This document shows, piece by piece, positions 55,804 to 64,000 of a stretch of 64,000 nucleotides of DNA; positions within the stretch are counted from its first letter, which is position 1, and each line of letters starts with the position of its first letter. The notes below the pieces were generated by a model. It saw nothing but the letters and a program-made list of their open reading frames with translations, was not told where the DNA came from and ran no database searches. A program made the position numbers and the translations under genes. The stretch is from NCBI GenBank assembly GCA_038363925.1, contig JAQQWL010000006.1, forward strand, positions 1,344,501 through 1,408,500, read 5' to 3'. This stretch comes from Apiospora phragmitis. Its lineage: Eukaryota; Ascomycota; Sordariomycetes; Amphisphaeriales; Apiosporaceae.

Positions 55804-57105
55804 TCAGGCAATTTGTCCTGATGATGCGAGAGGACTCTCTACCATGTTCTCCCAGCTTCAGGATGTCGCTGGGGCCCTGGCTTTTCGATGGCAAGGCTGG
55901 CTGGCGGGTTTGGAAGTGTCGGTTGCGATAGTTCAAGGGCCAGGTAGGTAAGTAGGTAGGTTGGTTCGAGTTCGTTCGGTCAGTCGCCCACGTCGTCCGT
56001 CAGTCACGTAAGGTACCCTGAGGTCCGCAATTGGAGAGCTACGGTAGTATGGTAGGTACCAAGCTCTAGGTTCAGGGCTGCTTATCGCTGATGCTTTTTG
56101 ATGGAGCTGCCAAGAGCAGGTGTGCACAGAAGAAGGGCGACAAGGCAGCAGCAACTCCTCCTCAGGCTTCGGGCTGAGATCTAAGACAATTGGACAAGAC
56201 AAGCCGACAGACAACGCTTTGCATGCGCTCTATGCGTGCTGAAAATACACAGTCATTTGGTCGGAAGTACATTGATGAATCAATCGAAATGGCGGTTTGA
56301 TCTAGCAGCCCCCAAGATGAGTGACGCACGGTACGTAGATCTGCACTAAGCCTGCCAGGGAGTGGGAGGATCCTAGTTCCCACGTCCCCCAGGGCGAATT
56401 GCCCATAATGGGAACCACGGAACCCGGCAGTCCACTCAATGTCGGGTTGTATCACATGTTTTTATCCAATATCAGTTTCGTTTCGTCTTTCCACGGATGT
56501 GTATGTTGTAATGAGAAGAAATCAATTTTGCTAATTTTCTGGTGCCATGGTTGATGCGTCCACGTATGTTCCCAATAGGTATTCTTTTGACAGTATTACC
56601 AGTACTACGTACCAGTCATCTGGTCGATTGGGAAGCATCAAAACATGGGATGGGTGGCTGGTGCATTAACGTAAGGTACATTTTATGGCGCTGTACGTAT
56701 GATCGAGTCATAACCCAATGTGGTGGGAACATGTGCATGAGTTAATTGGAATTCCATTGAATAGTATCATATTTCATCCAGACTTATGAGAGCATCTTCT
56801 TGAGCGCACCCAAGAGCAGAAACAGGGGCTTCTCCAGCGGTCGTTATACAAATAATACACATCCAAGCATACCCGATACCAGTATGTCTCAGTAATACCC
56901 AGTGATAGACCAATGAAGTCCATTCTTTTACACTCCTCTGCCCATCCCCGCCAGCGTAGAAAATCTGCTTTTTAGCTAATATACGAGCGGCGCGCTGGTT
57001 CCTTCTTCATGTTATCAGCCTCTCTCATGAGACCGATTTATTTATGCTAAATCCTACACCTTCACGCCCACTCCTGCCAATATAGGTAGCTAGCTCACTC
57101 TCTAG
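55804..57105. other. Intergenic region
   Basis: About 1.3 kb. GGTA-rich simple sequence near 55941-55965. No gene recognised. Confidence 0.45.
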
Positions 57106-60100
57106 CTAATCTGCGAATGCAACGCGGGCTGTTTTCTTCTTCTTCTTGGTAGCAGACTCCTCCAAGGCGGATTCGTCTGTTCCAGATCCAGATGCCCCGC
57201 TACCAAACATGGAGGAGTAGGTTCTCTTTGCACCTTTAGATAGTATCGGTTCGGGATATAGGGCCTTCGCCTCCGGCTCTCCGTTTCTGCCCCTCGCGTT
57301 GCCCACCGATTTGCCCTTGCCTTCTGGTGATGCGAGCACCAAGCCTTCGTCGGGGTGGAAATCCCGCCCGAACCCGCGCCCAAAGATGAGTTGTGGCGTC
57401 TCCAGTCGTGCTGTCTGGGCCACATCAGGTAGGTTCTCAGGCATGGGCAGGATACGAGCGTTCAAGATCCAGTCGTGAATGGGCTGATCGTCGAGGATGG
57501 ACTTGATCTTGCGATGCTCTGCCTGGGGTATTGCCTCTCGTCGTTCAACGATCAACTCCTCAATGCTTCCCTTCAACACCAGCGTCTCCACGCTGATAGG
57601 CTTAGGCTGAGTCAATCGTCGTGCTCGGCCGATAGCCTGTTGCTCGACTTGGGGATTTAGAACCGGCGTCAAGAAGTAGATCCGTGAGGCGGTCCTCATA
57701 TCCAGCCCAAAAGCTGCTTGGGAAAGGTCCATCAGACAAACACGAAATCTGTCGTTTTCTAAGAAGGTCTGGATATATTGCCCGCGGCGCTGAGCAGAAA
57801 GTCCTTGCCTGGTATATATAAGATGCTGCACTTGTAACTAGCCAGTCGTGTTAGCCAATCCGTTGTTCAGAGGTTTCAGCTTACTTACTATTTCAAGAAC
57901 CTGAGCCAGGTAAAAGGCAATGTTGTCATTTTCAAAGAAAACGATTATCTTCTCTTCGTTTTGGTATTTGACTATAGAATCGATGAGATATGTTAATTTT
58001 GACGATACTGTCGACACAATTCGAGTATTCGTCAAGGCTGCCGCAATCTCGATGTTACCGTATGAAGGGACATCATCCACTTCATCTAAGTCCCGATTTG
58101 CTTGTGAAGACGTCTTCAGGGATTGCGCTATCGTGTGGTGATCTACACCGACGGCGGTGCTCCCCGCCAAGGTGGACGAGGCCGATTCGCCTTCAACGCT
58201 CCCTGCCATGCTTAACATTCTCGTCTTCTCGGAGAGACCTTGGCGATCCATTGCACCAGAGTCCATCATCAGCTGTAGTGAAGTCGGTGCATCGATCATA
58301 GGATTCAAGAATCTTTGCAGAGCTTGTACCAAGCCTGCGTCAGTACAGATGGGCTCCCCATCTTGGGGATCCTCATCAGCAAGAGACCATGCTGGCGCGC
58401 GATCGTTGCCGCCGGGGAAGTGCTCGAGGTACAGAGGAAGCGCATGGTATGTGTTACTGATGTCTTTCAAGCCATTTTCACTTGCCACTTTTCCAAAAGC
58501 GATGGCATCTGCCAGCAACGCTCTGTCTGTTTCGCTGATAGGGACCTTTTTGTTCACCAAGAACTCCTCGGCCCTCTCCAAAGCATTATCGATTTCTTCG
58601 TCGGAGTAGAAAACTCCTCCGAAAAAGCTTGCTTGCTTAAGATTGCTGACTAACTGAAGAAGTGCCGAGCGTTGCTTGGCGTGGAAGAAGTAGTCCATGT
58701 CTGTCCGCTGTGATTGAACAGAATTGAAAATGATCATCATCGAAAAGAGGTTCAAGGCAAGCTTGTCTTGGTAAGATCCTTCCAATATGACGTTCCTGGT
58801 TTGTACTGGCGGAAGGGCAGCTTCAACGTCAGACAAACGGTGCCGGACCATTAGAGACTTCAGAGTCGTCTCGAGGCAGTGTATACTACCACAACTTTTC
58901 TTGGAGTGTTTTGGCTGCAACACGTAAACGCTCCAGTCTGCCTGGGTATCTCCGGCTTCATGCTTTGTATTCGACCACGGGCGGACTTTCAAAAACTTTG
59001 AAGCAATGTTGCCTATGCGGAGGAGGTCGTCTCGTTCCTGGACAGCAGGAGCTTCATCATGGTCTCTTGGGGCCCCCTTTCCAACGGCGCTGCGTCTACT
59101 TCCCACAAGATTCGATTCTAGTGGGATCGAAACTCCGTATAGTCCCTTTGTAGGTGTGCCTGTCACCACCCAGCGTATGTCGATCTCGAGCGCATCAAGC
59201 AAAACCATGAAGTCTGTTCTCCACTGTCGGCTTCCATTGCCAAGCCCATGGCCCTCATCAATGATGCAACGCTTGAAAAGTAGGCCTTGCAGGATACTGA
59301 TCTCGTATCCTTGGTCGGTGTCGCGATCCCTCTCAATCTTCTCAATCCTACTTTTGGAGAACAGGATGATATCATAGGTTTTCAAGATGGAAGCGACTGG
59401 GATCTCCGACTTTAAGTCTTCGAGCACTAGGGTCGAAAGGCCGACAGTGTGTTTTTTTATCTCCTTCTGCCACTGTCGCACAAGATTGTTGGGCACGATG
59501 ATGAGATTAGAGCTCGTGATCTGGACTTCTCTGCCGTACTGTGAGTGGGAAGCAGAGCTCCGTTTACCTCTCCTTGGTTGAACAAGAGTGTTGACAGCAG
59601 CTTCCAATTTGTAGAAGGCACGATTCTTGTTTCGTTCGAGGGCTTCCACACACATGTCGGGGATATCTTGAAATTGATCTTGACGCTGACGCCAAGGAAC
59701 GGAATGGCGGTTTACGGCGGCAGCCGCCATATCCATAAGGCACGCCCTCTTCTCACGCTTCGGATTTAAGACCGTGTAAGGTTCTGGCGCTGTAGTGGGC
59801 ATGCCTTTCGTGGCACATATTACCGATAAGCACATCAAAGTTTTGCCAAGTCCCATCTCTTCGCAAAGAAGTCCTCCTCGAATGGCATCGTAGTAGCGCG
59901 GTTCTTTCAGTACCTCGCCTCTGACAAAGTCTGAATACCACGAGTTGCCGTTTTGATCTGTTCTCTCCAGTAACCTGGGATCAAGCACGCGTCTGGGGAC
60001 TAGCTCGCGCCGAAGCATCTCTGCGACTGATTTTCGTTGAATGGGTATGAGTGTGGTCTTGATCCCAAAGATATCGCTGTTTAGAACATCGCTAATCAAT

Positions 60101-60645
60101 CCTTTACCAAAAGCATTCGGGATGTGGTGGATTTGAGGATCAGGCGACGGGAATTGGTTGAAGCGTTCCAGCAGAGATAACTCATCGTCTTCCTCCTTAT
60201 TGCCACTCGTCTCACTCGTGCCATGGCTTTCGCTCCCATTCCAAGTAGTGGGCGAGTAGTCTAACTGCTTCAACAAGATCCCTAAGTCCTTGGACAGTTT
60301 GACGCCTTGTCGATCAATCGACACTCGATCCACATCATGAGGAAGGACGTAGACGCGGAGGATGTGGTTCCTCAACTCAAGCTGTATCCATTTGGCTCGA
60401 AATATGCCTGCAAAAGGAGCGAGTGTTGGCAATGCCAACAACGGAGCTTGGAGAGCATTTGGCATGGACAGATCCGCTGGGACATCATCGTGATCACGGC
60501 TCAGAAACCGCCAGCAATGATGAGTGGGTTGATTCCCGGTTTCATGGGATGTAAGCCTGTTCGTCTCATAAGATGACAGTTGAAGACACCCTGCCGGGAT
60601 GTACTTCGAGAGCCAAGGCCGGTCCATGAGGATATTATCCGCCAT
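57106..60645 (-). CDS. SNF2-family ATPase/helicase (1162 aa)
   Basis: Exon 1 60645-57889, intron 57888-57838 (51 nt, GTAAGT...GGCTAG), exon 2 57837-57106; the join is phase 0 (LEI-LQVQHLIYTRQG). Helicase motifs: GGLLCEEMGLGKTLMCLSVI (motif I, about residues 257-276), LIIVPNNLVRQWQKEI (Ia), CIIDEGHGLG (motif II as DEGH, about 459-468), WVVTGTPTKGLYG (III), then IIVFFENDN and, in exon 2, LSQAAFGLDMRTASRIYFL and QAIGRARRLTQ (V and VI). The spacer between lobes is long (about 350 residues), as in Rad5/Rad16-type and other fungal SNF2 proteins, but I see no RING or HIRAN domain. The C-terminal end is basic (KKKKKTA). DNA translocation is likely; the exact subfamily is uncertain. Confidence 0.88.
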
Positions 60646-61374
60646 TTGTTGGACTCCAAGCTGGTGCTACCTAGCCTGGGCTGTGTGTGCACGTGATGCG
60701 GCTGTACATGTGGAAACCTTATGCTGAGCTCCGTCTACAGGTATTATCGAGATACATGCATCGCACAAGCCAGCAATGGTGAATAGGGGCCCGGGGGCCG
60801 GAGGGCGTTAGGCTATGGATTGTCAATAGTGAGGTTGAATTTGATCGATTGTCAAGGTGAGATGATGAGATGACGTTTCCTCGTCTGCCTGTTTCTCAAG
60901 TGTCACTTTAGTGAGCAAGGCGCATTTAGGGGAGATGTCACCCACTATTTTACCCGCGTGGGGGTTTCACACCCGTGTGGGGCATGTCAGTCCACTGAGG
61001 GGCCATTGTATGTACCTGCAGCAGCATCCCCACATGTTCCAGCATTCAATGTCCTGGCCTCCAATTTGGAGACCACAATGCCATTCAGCTCTACATGTAT
61101 TCACTAAATGCAGAGGGAAATTCCCTTTTCATTTATTCAGCATCAGAACAAGAAATAGTTGAGGCAATAAATCACTTCTGGCTCTAGAAGGCATCAGGAA
61201 GCAAATTATGGAACTATCCAGGGGTAAAAGCAAATATCATGTATCAAGTCCAGTAGTGCCGGGAAGCTTAAGCAGTGTTTACATACTTCTTGTGCTCCGT
61301 TCAACTCAAATGTTGCTAGATCCCGTCATATGAACTTCATTATTCCTACCGCCTGCCCATGAAGGTAGGGGGAC
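60646..61374. other. Intergenic region upstream of SNF2 gene
   Basis: About 730 bp; no gene recognised. Contains the SNF2 promoter and the 3' end of the PEBP gene. Confidence 0.45.
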
Positions 61375-62243
61375 TCAACCAGTCTGGTTGAAGTAATTCC
61401 CAGCAATCGGCGTTGGCAGCCCAGCGGCCGTCTGGAACGACGCCACATTAAATGCCGTCTTCCCGCTCTGGAGCTGCGTCTGCGCGGCTTGAGGGATGAC
61501 CCGGTTCTCCGGCTGCTCCCAGAGGAGATGAGTGTAGCGATGAGGGTGCGGCGGGGTCTCGGCCGAAGGAGCTGGCGCCTGCGCAAGCAATAACTCGGTT
61601 AGCTACGTGTAGAATACGATGGTGGAACTCGAGATGGCCGACTCACAAACCACGCCACGGGCCCGGTGGCCCTCGTGGTCAACGTGTAGACTCCGCTGTC
61701 CGTCTTCTGGCCACTGGCCTTGAAGTCTCTCAGCACGGTGTGAAGGTAGGTGGCCGGCTTTCCTTGCTTGGGGTTAAAGGGGTTCGTCGACCTGTGTGTG
61801 GCATGTCAAACGGTGTTAATATCCTGCGTTCATTGCAAGTGCCCACTCGCGTCTGGGTATCACGTACGCATCGAGATCTACAGGTGCTGGTCAGCTCGAC
61901 AACCGTACACACTGGCAAAAGGGGAGGAAGGGGGTAATGTTTTACCAATCATCATCCAAACATAGGTCCCGTTCGGTTGGGTCTTCAGCCCGATCGTGGG
62001 CGCCCTTGCAGTGTCTGGACCATGTTAGACGTGTACGCTCTCTCTGACCGATTTCTCAACAGATATTGCTGCATTACGGAGGAAATACTCACCACCTTTC
62101 GTCAATGCTAACCCAGGAGTGACCTCCTTCGTGCCGAAAATGACATCCAGATGAGGTGTGACCTGAGGTGCGAATCCATCTGGAGTCTGTGCTGCGGATA
62201 GACCCGCGAGTACGAGAAGCGTGTAAATCCCAGAGAGCTTCAT
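61375..62243 (-). CDS. Secreted phosphatidylethanolamine-binding protein (PEBP) family member, with a 10-nt microexon
   Basis: Five exons: 62243-62093, 62014-61946, 61877-61868 (10 nt), 61791-61647 and 61578-61375, total 579 nt, 192 residues. All junctions are GT-AG and every phase agrees. A signal peptide (MKLSGIYTLLVLAGLSAAQ) precedes the PEBP fold: VTPHLDVIFGTKEVTPGLAL, RAPTIGLKTQPNGTYVWMMIDLDA (the equivalent of the DPDAP ligand-site motif), YLHTVLRDFKAS and HPHRYTHLLWEQP (the HR motif), then the C-terminal helix FNVASFQTAAGL and GNYFNQTG. Fungal members of this group are extracellular or wall-associated and poorly characterised; animal relatives bind phospholipids or inhibit proteases. 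An ATG at 62303 gives a longer N-terminus that would bury the signal peptide, so I prefer 62243. Confidence 0.87.
61868..61877 (-). other. 10-nt microexon of the PEBP gene
   Basis: ATCTCGATGC on the minus strand between CTGTAG and GTACGT. It supplies most of the ligand-loop codons (D-L-D-A) and is needed to join exons 2 and 4 in frame. Confidence 0.7.
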
Positions 62244-62998
62244 CTTAAGATGCCCTTCGGTGTTGACAGAGTTGGGTGATTTGGTAGAATAGAAGGTTCG
62301 CAAAGTCCCCCCTGCGGGGGATTGGTGGGTTTTATTATGGTGGAGTCTCGGAATGTCCTTGATATTCCAGGTCCTGGAATCGATATACTAAAGCTTTCTC
62401 TATAGTGATGGCTAAATCGGCAATGACGCGATTGGCTGGCATGGCGACATTGGATCACCCATCACCCGCCTTGGCGGATTAGTTTCAAGTCGTGGCTATA
62501 TGCACCCCGCTGCGTACTCGGTAGTGTTTCCTTACGAGTTCCTGCAGGTATGAGTCGGCGCTGTTCACAGATCGCCTGGCGTTCCAAGGGACAGACATGG
62601 TTAGGTGGACGAAAGGTGTCATGAATAAGTGTATGAATTAGAAAGCCTTGCCAAGAGCTACCAGGAAACCAGACCTGGAACTCCTGTAAAGCAGAACGAA
62701 GCTTGCAATCATGTCTTCATCATCATCAGTCAAAACAGTAACTAGTACATACAAGACCCATTGACAATAGGACATGGGGCACCCAAAGCAAATACAGAGA
62801 ATCATATCTCCGTCCCAACTTGCTTCCAACACGCCCATGGCATAAAACCGTCACTCATTATATCCAGAAGAGTTCAAGTGCCACCCGAGTGTGTTTGCTT
62901 CCACCTCTTCCACGGATGGCCTGCCGCTGGTAACGTCGAATAATGGGCCTCGGCAGGGCTTGGTATCATAGTGGGCGCCGAACTGTTGTTGACGATGC
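62244..62998. other. Intergenic region
   Basis: About 750 bp; short chance frames only. PEBP promoter and the 3' end of the coiled-coil gene. Confidence 0.45.
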
Positions 62999-64000
62999 CT
63001 AATCGCCCCGAGCGCGGTAGTTGCCCATCTTCTCGATCGAGCTCATGATACCGCTCCGTGCGCCCAGCCCACTTCCCGGCCTGCTTCCTGGTCTCGGTAG
63101 ACCGCCACCGCTCATGCTCTTAGTGCTTCCATGATTCGCTAGGCCACCAATACGACTCTCCGTTTGGGACTTGGGAAGAGCACTGCCGGGTGCCCGTATG
63201 CCGGTAGGGCCAGGTCGGGTGAGGCTGCTTCGGAAAGCTTGTTTCTGCGCAGGCGAGGCTCCCACGCTGCGAGTGCTGTTGCTACGCGCTGGTGTTGCGT
63301 TTGCTGGTGTACGAGTCGAGGGAGGAACCGGAGCCGACATCCGTACCGGTTTCGAAGGTGTACGGCGCACTTCCTCCTCTGGTTTGGGCTCTGCCTTGGC
63401 CTGGTTGGCGGCGACGAATGAGTGCTGCATCTCCATCATCTCCTCCGCCAATTGAACGAGTTCTCCCTTCTCCACACGCTCGCGCTCCAGAAGGACGATG
63501 AGTTCGTGGTTATCTTGCTTCACGCTGGATACAATTGCCTCGAGCTTCTGTACCTCGGCGCCAAGCTCCTTGATTTGTGCAGCATCTCTGCTGGACTGGG
63601 CCTTCAGCTCGGCAGTCTCGTTGGCGACAGCCTGGCCAAACTCGACGCGTGTCATGGTCGCATCTCGACCCAGCTTGAGGCGTTCGTTGTCATCGGTCAG
63701 CTCTTCGATTTGGCGTTCCAACTCGCGAATCTTCTTCTCCCAGCGTGCCTCGTAGCTCTTCTTGAGCGCGGTTACCTTGGTCTCATGCTTGGACTTGTAA
63801 AGTGCGTGCAGCTCTCTGGCTACACGTTCCATGTTCTCGGCATCGCGTTGGGCTGCCACCCTGCTATCGGATCGGTCGGGCGACTTGACGTCTGGTGTAC
63901 CCCGCCCTGCGCGGAGACTGGCTATCCTAGATTCGGCCTCTTGCGCCATCATTTCAGCTGCCTCCCTCCTCTTCTCGCTTTCGTCCAACTTGGATTCAAG
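62999..64000 (-). CDS. C-terminal part of a coiled-coil, basic-tailed protein (5' end outside window)
   Basis: The frame is open from the right edge of the window to a stop at 62999, about 333 codons, so the start lies beyond 64000. The first about 190 residues are an almost continuous coiled coil (EKRREAAEMMAQEAESRI; YEARWEKKIRELERQIEEL; VQKLEAIVSSVKQDNHELIVLLERERVEK). The rest is Ser/Pro/Arg/Gly-rich and basic, ending GLGARSGIMSSIEKMGNYRARGD. The combination looks like a cytoskeletal or spindle-associated protein such as fungal microtubule-binding proteins, but I cannot name the family with confidence. No frame break seen. Confidence 0.7.
   Translation of the reverse strand, partial: LESKLDESEKRREAAEMMAQEAESRIASLRAGRGTPDVKSPDRSDSRVAAQRDAENMERVARELHALYKSKHETKVTALKKSYEARWEKKIRELERQIEELTDDNERLKLGRDATMTRVEFGQAVANETAELKAQSSRDAAQIKELGAEVQKLEAIVSSVKQDNHELIVLLERERVEKGELVQLAEEMMEMQHSFVAANQAKAEPKPEEEVRRTPSKPVRMSAPVPPSTRTPANATPARSNSTRSVGASPAQKQAFRSSLTRPGPTGIRAPGSALPKSQTESRIGGLANHGSTKSMSGGGLPRPGSRPGSGLGARSGIMSSIEKMGNYRARGD

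Noticed and set aside
1..64000. Transposon, RIP-degraded repeat, CRISPR array, rRNA or viral insertion
   Set aside because: Looked for transposase or reverse-transcriptase motifs, long terminal or inverted repeats, regularly spaced repeats and rRNA segments by eye; none seen. The AT-rich spacers show no recognisable element body.

Overview
The window is nuclear DNA of a filamentous ascomycete, most likely a Pezizomycotina (Sordariomycetes-like) fungus. Genes have short introns (about 50-90 nt) with GTRNGT donors and CTAAC/CTGAC-like branch points. Coding DNA is GC-rich and intergenic DNA is AT-richer. The gene set is typical of moulds: a secreted F1/T1-type guanyl RNase, fungal PEBP, AA12 PQQ sugar dehydrogenase, aryl-alcohol-type aldo-keto reductase, P450, MFS sugar porter, Bfr2 and Rrp1. 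I found about 24 recognisable genes, three weak candidate ORFs and one intron-containing tRNA-Leu(CAG).

Layout. 0-5 kb: a CWC16/CCDC130 splicing factor running off the left edge, the RNase, a PaaI-type thioesterase and an unknown helical protein. 6.7-11.7 kb is a housekeeping block: the SPF30 Tudor splicing factor, the IND1/NUBPL Fe-S P-loop NTPase, and Bfr2, which is divergent from NUBPL across a 425-bp shared promoter. 12-18 kb: a Cys/His-rich unknown, a ferroportin-like transporter and the AA12 dehydrogenase. 19.6-23.4 kb: tRNA-Leu, Rrp1, and a sphingoid-base kinase convergent with it. 26.5-32.2 kb: a PhoD-like phosphatase and mitochondrial P5C dehydrogenase. 33-45 kb is an accessory, metabolism-rich stretch: a damaged PLP decarboxylase, an SDR, an MFS porter, a P450 and an AKR9-type reductase. 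46-64 kb: a large unknown protein behind a 3.6-kb upstream region, a VPS9-ankyrin-PX Rab-GEF-like protein, an SNF2 ATPase, a secreted PEBP, and the C-terminus of a coiled-coil protein running off the right edge.

The most striking property is a set of about 13 frame breaks in seven otherwise well-conserved genes. At least ten fit loss of one base, usually in a G or C run; three fit a 2-nt loss or a 1-nt gain. They hit core genes (IND1, Rrp1, sphingoid kinase), yet more than 15 kb of other coding DNA is intact. Clustered consensus errors in the assembly are therefore more likely than real decay. The PLP decarboxylase is different: besides frame breaks it lacks the PLP lysine and a catalytic-core segment, so it looks genuinely dead. 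Other points of interest are splice structure (predicted 5-nt and 10-nt microexons, an ATG-only first exon, an 8-nt first exon, a GC-AG intron) and the redox/transport gene group at 33-45 kb. I did not find a convincing new defence, mobile or regulatory system. No transposon, CRISPR array or rRNA was seen.
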